Below are positions 56,575 to 64,000 of a stretch of DNA of 64,000 nt, in pieces. The stretch's first letter is position 1; each line of letters begins with the position of its first letter. The stretch lies in NCBI GenBank assembly GCA_020740775.1, contig JAHEWK010000007.1:186001-250000 (forward strand). The letters are read 5' to 3'. Under the pieces are notes generated by a model. It had not been told where the DNA came from, did not search any database, and saw only the letters and a program-made list of their open reading frames with translations. The position numbers and the translations under genes are program-made. The DNA is from Ilyonectria destructans. Taxonomy: Eukaryota; Ascomycota; Sordariomycetes; Hypocreales; Nectriaceae.

Positions 56575-57398
56575 TTTGAAGGTCTATAGAAAGTTAACAG
56601 CCGAAATTCATGTCGTAACTAGGTATTCCAATTATGAGTATAATGTTGTTCATACCGTAGATTGTAGTAGAGACCCCGCGTCGCTTACAGTCCTAAATGC
56701 GATGGGGGAGATGATGTAGGAGGATGTCTAGCGGGGTCGGTAGAGTTTAAATACTTCAGGAACTAAAAAGCTAGAACTGGAAGTTGACAATACGCAATGT
56801 CAACCTGATAATAATTAGCGTTGGATTGGGACTGTTCCCTGTCACGCGTACCGGGTCGTCTTACTGTAGCCAAAATAATAGCTGTACAGATAGAAGGCTG
56901 GTACATACTCCGTCCCTCCTATTTGTCCCAATCCCGCTACGGCAGAAGGGAATGATCACTCCTGTTGCCAGTAGCGTTATTGTGGTCCATATCTCCGTCT
57001 GACAGTATTGAAGCTTCCGCTCTCTGTACCGCCTGACTATCTATGTCAGGCTTCTGACTCGCCTTTCTTCTACCGCCTTTTTTCCTAACCCGTCCTTCTA
57101 ACTTGTCGTTCTTCAATCCCTCCTGTCTCCTGGCCCACGCTTTTCTGCCCCGCCTTTTCTGACTCGCCTTTCTTCTGCCCCGCCTTTTCTGACTCGTCTT
57201 CTCCAGACTATCTCGATCGTCTATCATGGGCGTTTCGGATCCTTCGGATGTTCTAGAAAGGTTAAATCATTACTCATCTGGTTATAAGTAGGCCGTGACT
57301 ATCGAGTCGCAGTTGTGTGCCATTTCCACCGTCTACAATATTCCCGCTAGTTCCCTTTTTCTATATATTCATACCATCCTCGTTACCAAATAGCTAAC
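56575..57398. other. Divergent promoter region
   Basis: Between the ADH (minus) and the GXWXG gene (plus). Around 57010-57210 the minus strand reads as a short Arg/Lys-rich repeat (RRKASQKRRGR), from a locally repeated CGCC(TT)TTCTGACTCG unit; probably non-coding. Confidence 0.45.
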
Positions 57399-57950
57399 AT
57401 GGCAACGTGAGTTTTCTTGGATTTGTTCAAAGCGAACTAACTAATATATGCTTCCCTAGCCCGGAGCAGCGCTTGGTCGAGTTGACAAAGGTGGAGGGCC
57501 GACTTGAAGAGTCAACCCTTGCTCAGGTTTTTGATCAGCTCAAGCCTATTGAGTCCGAATTTATGATTGGAAAATGGAAGGGCGGTAGTTTTGAATCAGG
57601 CCACCCAGTACATGAGCAGTTGGAATCTCTCAAATGGGCTGGCAAAGACTTCCGTTCGGTGAACGACGTCGACCCGATCATGATCTATGACGACAATGGG
57701 AACCGGTCGTGGAACACCAAATACGGACATGCAAGAGTTAGTGCGCTTTTCCAGCTGGGTTGCTCATTACTAAAAAGGTCAGCTCCGTGATTTCAAATTC
57801 CGAGGCGTCGTGTCCGCCGCGATGGTCTATGACACCCTTCCAATTATTGATCAATTCCGTTATGTCTCAGAGAAAATGGTAATGGGCGCTATGGATAACA
57901 AGGAGATTCCTGAAGGGGCATACTACTTTTACTTGACCCGGCTCGAGTAG
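57399..57950 (+). CDS. GXWXG/DUF4334 domain protein
   Basis: Three exons, 57399-57406, 57460-57736 and 57783-57950, with introns of 53 and 46 nt, give 150 aa. The tiny first exon contributes only MA and part of a Thr codon. The GXWXG motif is present as GKWKGGSF (about residues 43-50), followed by the DUF4334-type part KYGHARLRDFKFRGVVSAAM and ending GAYYFYLTRLE. Such proteins are small, lipocalin-like and of unknown biochemical role. The donor of intron 2 (GTTAGT) is not the commonest form, but the join restores the conserved AR-LRD tract. It pairs head-to-head with the alcohol dehydrogenase. Confidence 0.82.
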
Positions 57951-58949
57951 GCCCTCCTGTAGTATACCTTAAACCTGAGTAGCTGATGCGGAAAGCCGGT
58001 TCCTTGGCCTCACAGCCAGGGACCGGGCTGATGCCTCGGGCCGCAGGGCCTTGTGGGTCGGAGCCCTTACGGCACCGACCGTAGCTAAATAGCTTTGGAC
58101 ATCATCAATCTTACATACCCTCACATTGACCTAAGGTCCAACCCTTCTCGTATCAGTAGCCAGACAGTGCAGTACTTGGTTAATCAATTGATACACCTGA
58201 GCTTGTTTGGACACGACCTAGCCTAACTCGGTAGGTTGAAAATAAAGAAAAGACTGTAGATTAATATATGTGTCCATGATGCTGTAGTGTGTGTGTCATC
58301 CTGTGTCTACGGCTAGTCGGTCCACAAGTTCTTAGCCTCCCCCGCACTATGTGGGTGTTTGTGAATGCTTACCTGTGAGCTTCGTGAATCAAAATGAGGC
58401 TTTAATCAGTCTGTACAAGGCGGAGCAACGGAGAAATAAGAGGTTAGAAAAGCAGGGGAACTATAGCTATGTTGCTAGACTCTCGCTAGCAAGACATTAA
58501 GAGTCAGCAAAACAGTTGAATTGTGCAGTATAGTGCAGGCAGACAGGCCGCACCCCGGAGTGGTAATGGTGACCACTTGACTCCGCTTCGTCGGCTGTGC
58601 GTTTCTGAGTCGTGGTCAGAGACGCTAGTGACATCGATAACCTGTTTGTTTCAGCCTACGCCTATTTCTGGCCGTCTAGGCTTGGAAATACACGCCAAGT
58701 CGCCTGCCATTCCATCTTGACTCAGACATGAGCGTCCTGAAGTCCACAGCTCTGGGATCTATAGGAACGCTTCTGTAAGAGAATCTCGACCACCTTCTGA
58801 TAATACACCCAAGCCTCTTGTCTTAACCCAATTCTCCGCAGCCCCTAAAAATCAGTTCTCAAGCTCAGAAACAAGATGAACAGAGTCGTCGTCTGCTCGA
58901 ATCCGCCTGAGATAGGTAGAGAAATCCCAAACCCCAAGGTGAGAGCAAG
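57951..58949. other. Intergenic
   Basis: No gene recognised. It precedes an alcohol dehydrogenase relic and might hold its lost N-terminal part, but no such sequence could be read. Confidence 0.45.
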
Positions 58950-59285
58950 GTGGGCATTAAGTGGGCAGCCAGCGCAGCAGCTCTCATGTGTGGCGGAATC
59001 ACGGAGTACACAGCCTTGAAAAGAGCAAATGTGCAGCACGGCCAGTGGGTGGTAATGTCTGGCGCTGGTGGTGGACTCGGTCATTTGGCCATACAACATG
59101 CAATTACGCTGGGAGTAAGAGTCGTGGCCCTAAATCTCGGACCGAAGGAAGCGCTTTGTCGACATCTTGGGGCCGAGTCTTTTCTCGACTTTACCAAATT
59201 CCAAGGCGATGACGACTTGGCGTCTGAGGTACAGAAGATAACTGGCTCCGGTGCCAACATCGTCCTCGTATGCTCCTCCAGCTAG
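58950..59285 (+). pseudogene. Alcohol dehydrogenase relic (NAD-binding part)
   Basis: The frame encodes AAALMCGGITEYTALKRANV, then [34 protein letters not shown] and NIVLVCSSS before a stop. That is the middle of a zinc alcohol dehydrogenase; the zinc-binding N-terminal domain and the C-terminal third are absent. It is a paralogous fragment related to the ADH at 55223, not a copy, since the sequences differ at many positions. Confidence 0.78.
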
Positions 59286-59314
59286 ACCACAATTGAGTCA
59301 GGATCAAAACCTCG

Positions 59315-59640
59315 AGAGGGAAACGAGTTGACAAATACCGGCTTCCCTTGCTCCTTGGTCAGGAGAAGGGCAAATTCTTCGCACGGAGCTCGTAGACCAT
59401 TCGCAAAATCGATCACGCGCTGTCAACTCTCCTCAATGGGTACATTACGCCAAAGGGCTGCTGCGGCTTTTGCATGTTTCACAGCCAGGTCTACCTCTTT
59501 AGGCAGCGACACGGGGACGTCTGAATTTGGTTTCAGAGTCGAGCGATTCACAGAGTGGCGAGTAGATTTGGTCTTGACTAACTATCCGCATAGAACATTG
59601 GAGAAGGTCTTAAAATCTAACAGCTGGGGCATCTGAGCGG
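59315..59640 (-). pseudogene. Aldehyde dehydrogenase relic (N-terminal part)
   Basis: The minus strand reads LLDFKTFSNVLCG, a stop, then STRHSVNRSTLKPNSDVPVS, VDLAVKHAKAAAALWRNVPI, a stop in the following EE-S-(stop)-QRVIDFANGLR, and EEFALLLTKEQGKPV. This is the N-terminal segment of an NAD-dependent aldehyde dehydrogenase with at least two stops and no catalytic domain. Confidence 0.78.
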
Positions 59641-61029
59641 CAGGTGACATGATTGTGTGAGAAGACTTCGAGCTTGAAAGCAGTGCTGGGCGATCAATCA
59701 AAGTGGTTGGAGAAGCTGGTGCGGGAGAGACAGTTCTTACTTGAACAGCAGATACGTGAACTTTGGATACCAATTCGTACTCGTTCAGTGCTACATAGGT
59801 GTTCTGTGTGACTGACTCGACATTCAGCCACCTCGTTCAGAGTCTAGACCAGTGTCAACGTTTCCACTTTGTAAGCAAGGGTCACCCTAGGAGAGTGTCG
59901 GCGATTCGTTTGATAACCGGCTGAAAAGGATTGGCGCTACACATGCTCGACAGGTCTGGTACCCCATTGCGAGTCAGATACGCCCCGCTGTCCGACTCAG
60001 GAAGCAACGCCCCCGCCAAGTTGGCTGCTCTCCAAGCCGTAAATGACCGAGTTTCCAGATTCTCGAAGTCGAAGTAGACAGCAATGCCTGCTTGGTTGTT
60101 TTTGGAGCGGCGTTCACGTGAAGAAAAGCAAACCAGAGAAAGAAAAGACCGGGCAAAAATAGGCAAATATCCCGAATTATACTCTCCAAGTACCCGCTTC
60201 CTTCTCCGACTCGCTTGTTTGACTCTCCCTGACTTAGGATGAACTTGACATGGACTGCATGGAGAAAGCATGGCCACGTAACCCATCACTTTGGGGGAGA
60301 GGACCAAGACAGCAGGTTACGCCTGTAAATACCGCAATGAAGCCTGCACGCACCGCGACTGCGTAGACTTTTGATCTCATGAGTATCGTGGGGCGATATG
60401 TTACGACGCTGAACCGTCCCTGATTCCCTAGATCGACAAATGGCTGCGACCGAGTACGGCCTCCCGCGGTCGAAGCGGCCATGACCACGGCACTACTAAA
60501 TGGCCAAATATGACAAAGGAAGCTATCATCAACACATCAGTTATTACGACCCCTAAGAACGGCACAATACAAACTAATAGCGGGAACAGCGACCACGCGA
60601 AGCTCCTCTTCGTGTCGACACGGTGTCAACATCTCGGCAATTAATCAATCAAGCAACGCGCAAAGGTGATTGGGCCTCACACTACAACGCATCGATCTGG
60701 CGCTCAAGATGGACAGACCCCCAGCCGAGGAGTCGCGGAAGCCGTTGTTGGACCCCAGATGGTCTCAGCCGTCCGAGACGCGTACGAACACGATGTGATA
60801 ATTTGCTCGATGATGAAGGAATACAAAAGCACCGACGGCCGCAGAGCCGATACTTATGTTGGCCAATATGAGTTCGCTGATATTGACACCGTGCCTAGTT
60901 CTTACGTTGTTCAAATCGACCAGGCGTCCTTCCACCGGCCCAAGGTGGTTAATTAATGCCACCCAAGTCATCGCTGCCGCCCAAAGAAATCCCATCGACG
61001 CCATACGAGATACCTGAAGTACAGAAGAG
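59641..61029. other. Gene-poor stretch
   Basis: Frames at 60307-59882 (minus) and 60666-60956 (plus) show no recognisable domain and no clear splice partners. No gene is called. Confidence 0.4.
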
Positions 61030-62825
61030 CTAAAATGAACCAAAATCTATTGACTGTAGACCCAGTTCAGCCGAGAACAGCAGATCACCAGGCCCTTCAA
61101 AGGGCACAAAGTCACCATCGGCCAGAACAGCGGGCGGATGATGATCGAGGGTCGCCAGGGACCTGCCGTGCAGACTACCCTGCTCACCGATTCCGCAGTC
61201 CGCAGCATCTGCATCATTTCTTTGATTTATAGAGTCGACAGTACCAGGAGTTAGAAAGCCCCAGTCGTGTCCCAAAAATACAGGTTGGCCGGAGGGCTGG
61301 GCTGGTAACGAGGGCAGAAGAGAGTTATAAACAGGGATATCTGAGAGAAATTCGGGCCAGGCTTGAAACATTTCTGATGACATGGTCCATGATCTGAGGT
61401 CCTTGATTCTTTCGTCAAAGGCGTGCGATATTTTATATTCCCCGGTAGCAACGTTAAGGGAATAGCAATCTCGAAACTCAAAGGGCCACAGAATGCGGAG
61501 ATCGGAGCAAAAGTGCCTCCAAAACCGGTTGGCGCAATACTTGTGTTGATAAAAGATGAATCGCTCCCTAAGACCTGGCCTTTGGTGACAAGGGAGGACC
61601 GAATGAGCATTCTATACGAGTCAAGCGCCGTCCCCCCGGGGGGAGGGGTGGGAGGGGGGTTCAGGGTGCATACCAGGCAAAGTAGTCAATGGCGTATGAA
61701 TGAGCCACGCTTTGTGACGGTCTACGATTGAATCAGTCAATGGAACATGGCCAGTTGAACCACAACGCAACGGCACTAGACAGACCTCGCAAGATACCAC
61801 TTCGGGACTAATGCTCGTCTCTCGGGACTCTGGATCTGATGGGATCGATAGAGTAAATGCATAACCCTCAAAATAGCTAGCCGCTCTGTTTTTCCACACG
61901 TAGAGAACAAGGTTTCGTCAATACGGCGTAGTTTACGCCATGACGGGGGTAAATTGTCGCCCGCACGCTGTTGAACCGCATCCCATCCTTCAAGGACAGC
62001 TCGGACGGGTACATCGTGCTCTAGATCATCTTCTCTGCCGTTGATCTGATCTGAGCATTCGGATGGTTCAGTTAGAGTCTCATTGGCAAACCTCCAGAGG
62101 TTGAGAGGCTGTATCTGGGGAGCGGATATAAGAGAGGCAGAAGAGCAGTCGCAAATACCACCCGCCGTGAAAGGGATGATGGGGTCCTGGAAATTGTGGC
62201 GGGTCCCCAGATGGCTTCCCGACAAGGGCGTCGTGGTGAGGACGAACTGGGTCCCGTTCATTGCCTGTGAGGCCAGCGGCGAAGGCAACTTGGGCGGAAA
62301 GCAGTCCAAGTCTGGCCCATTGCGCACACTTGAGCTGCAAGGTGGAGTCGCAACTTGGTGATTCTCAGAACCGCGAACTAGGAGTTCGTCCGTCTCAACC
62401 CAGTCGGAGAAGGGGACAGCTCGGTTGCTCGTGTCATCGGCTTTGTCGGAGTCGCCTGGGTTTGGCAGACAAGCATCTCGGATCCCCGTCTCCTCGGGGG
62501 GGTTACCCAGGCCTGCTTTTATCGACGCTTTGCCGGCTTGCAGAGCCTTCTCGATCGTGTCCAGCGTCTGTGCCAGGGCGTTCCGGTCTGCAGCGAGTCC
62601 ATCGCGTTCCTTGCAGAGGGCCATGACTTTGTCGCTGGAGTCCATCTGCTGCAGCTCTGCAATCACCTCTTCGAGATGAGCAATTCGCCTCTTGGTCCGC
62701 TCCCTAACGAGACGTTGGCTGCGGCGGTCTTGTTCGCGCTTGCGGGCGCGCCGGGCGGTGATTGAGTTTTCACATGCTGGGGCGTGATGGGCAGGGCTCT
62801 CGCTGGCAGAACCGTGTCCTGGCAT
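61030..62825 (-). CDS. bZIP transcription factor with DUF3425 domain
   Basis: Three minus-strand exons, 62825-61786, 61721-61674 and 61579-61030, with introns of 64 and 94 nt, give 545 aa. The 48-nt middle exon was found because it restores the conserved tract WYLARPSQSVAHSYAIDYFAW into PGLRERFIF. The bZIP is near the N-terminus: RKREQDRRSQRLVRERTKRR (residues about 28-47), with the coiled coil following; the invariant basic-region Asn is Asp here (D33), seen in this fungal subfamily. The DUF3425 part spans exon 1's end to exon 3: LPPSWRKLRRIDETLF..RSHQIQ, then NRFWRHFCSDLRILWPFEFR and HAFDERIKDLRSWTMSSEMF. Its target genes are unknown. The first intron's donor (GTCTGT) is weak, so that join is less certain. 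Confidence 0.78.
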
Positions 62826-63910
62826 GGCTTTATGGAGGCGAGTGGTAGCGGTGAGAAGTTCGCCGACGGGAGGTGAGCTCAACAGACAATGGTGTACTTG
62901 AACCAAAACGCTTCTGAAGGGCGGGAAGAGGAGTTGTCCAAGTCGCGAACAGGGTGGCGATACCAGTTAGACAAGGATTTCCTCTCCGCTTTTGGCAGAG
63001 ACTAGGGTGAATATAGACTAGGTCTACACGACCGGCTAAGCTACGGGTAGGGTAATAAACGCCTTCATCACAGAGTCGGGAGAAATCTGCACTTCCTAAT
63101 TAGTATGCGTGTCCCGCAAGCTAGACAAGATAGGTTCAATTCGCAGTCTTCAAGTTTTGCCTGCTGTCCCTGCTGTGAATTGCCTCCTAGATAAGCAGTG
63201 CCCGGACCTGTTGAAACCGTTGAAACCGGAAATCCACGGTACCGGAACTAATCCGCAACACCAACACATCGTAACGGGATTAGAGTGGGCAGGGATTAGT
63301 AATTGCTTTTGTTCCCTTCCTCCGAGTTCGTGCTCATTTCTTCCCCAGACTTCCCCGCATGACGAACCCCGCGTTATCTGACTCGAACGTCTGACATGGA
63401 AAGACACTCCGATTCCTTACTCGCCGGGTCGTCTCTCATTCCGGCTGTACTCGGGCAAGCTAGCCCAGGCCATCTGCTGCTCTCCTCGAGCCGGGCATCT
63501 CGCAAGCAAGTAGCCTATCATCCTTGCGGTATTCACTCGGGTGTTTTTAGCTGGTGAAGAATACCAGCTTTTCCTGAGCTAGCTGCTGGTCTAAACTTAT
63601 CAAGGTATATGGTGGTCATCCCGCTTAGGATATTGCTTGGCTTGTCCAACCAGATGTCATCTATTTTCCGACAATGTCGTCCTTTCCTTTTGAATGGACG
63701 ATCCTTCAGGGATGCCGGGTACACACAGCCCGTGTCTAGCACCGTAGCCTCATCAGTGCCGTCATGGCACGATTCGACCCGACGGAGCCGTTCGACGTCG
63801 CCATCTCAAGTCAACTTTCTCAGAACAGACTACAAAAGAGACCCTCCCGCCCTGCCTGATGCTCATCATTAACGACAGTCGCTAGCCAGCTTCATCACCG
63901 CTTCCTCGCC
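62826..63910. other. Divergent promoter region
   Basis: Between the bZIP-DUF3425 gene (minus) and the partial gene at the right edge (plus). No gene recognised. Confidence 0.45.
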
Positions 63911-64000
63911 ATGTCGCAATTCGAAACCCCCGCTGCCCTTCTGGCTGCATTCGCTGCCGGAGTTTCTCTCCATGTCTGTGTCTTCCGCATAGGCGAGTGG
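63911..64000 (+). CDS. Start of a gene cut by the window edge
   Basis: An ATG in good context (CCATGTC) opens MSQFETPAALLAAFAAGVSL and continues HVCVFRIGEW to the last base. A hydrophobic stretch close to the N-terminus suggests a membrane anchor. Too short to name. Confidence 0.5.
   Translation, partial: MSQFETPAALLAAFAAGVSLHVCVFRIGEW

Noticed and set aside
60666..60956. Plus-strand frame containing YVGQYEFADIDTVPSSYVVQ
   Set aside because: Looks somewhat protein-like, but has no domain, no neighbouring exons and no family match that I know.

Overview
The window comes from a filamentous ascomycete (Pezizomycotina; gene content suggests Eurotiales, Aspergillus/Penicillium-like, but the species is not determinable from sequence alone). 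The evidence is a set of short introns (about 46-160 nt, GTAAGT/GTATGT donors, CTAAC/CTGAC branch sites, TAG/CAG acceptors) and fungus-specific families: Zn2Cys6 regulators, HET domain, WOPR (Gti1/Pac2), DMATS prenyltransferase, DUF3425 bZIP and SAT4/rhodopsin-like membrane proteins. Exon joins were worked out by eye from frame continuity and family fit. No tRNA, rRNA or CRISPR array was seen.

Region I (about 1-24 kb) looks like a co-regulated catabolic or tailoring gene cluster: a Zn2Cys6 activator (1027-3917), an MFS sugar/quinate-type transporter, a PF04199 cyclase/hydrolase, two SDRs, a class III old yellow enzyme, a cupin dioxygenase of the 2,4'-dihydroxyacetophenone dioxygenase type, a SnoaL-like protein and, beyond an interrupting stretch, an NmrA-like oxidoreductase. 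The 9-mer TCCACCGGA (either strand) was found seven times, always in intergenic DNA upstream of these enzyme or transporter genes, with near matches before two more. It is the best candidate operator for a shared regulon. A hAT transposon relic, a broken Zn2Cys6 gene, a broken cupin gene, an inverted-repeat element and an intact WOPR regulator sit in or beside the cluster.

Region II (about 26-35 kb) holds surface and self-recognition genes: a large tandem-repeat GPI-type wall protein, a single-pass sensor-like membrane protein and an 801-residue HET-domain protein. Region III (about 36.7-49 kb) groups a type I Baeyer-Villiger monooxygenase, a seven-helix rhodopsin-like protein, a nitrilase with an intact Glu-Lys-Cys triad, a complete DMATS-type aromatic prenyltransferase and an ATF/CREB-type bZIP. 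This reads as a small indole/amino-acid-derived secondary-metabolite cluster in which a nitrile chemistry is unusual.

Region IV (about 51-64 kb) has a disordered conserved-type protein, a zinc alcohol dehydrogenase, a GXWXG/DUF4334 protein, truncated ADH and ALDH relics, a three-exon bZIP-DUF3425 regulator and the first codons of a gene running off the right edge. Long AT-rich gene-free stretches (for example 480-1020, 34.8-36.7 kb, 53.3-55.2 kb) look like decayed, possibly RIP-affected DNA.
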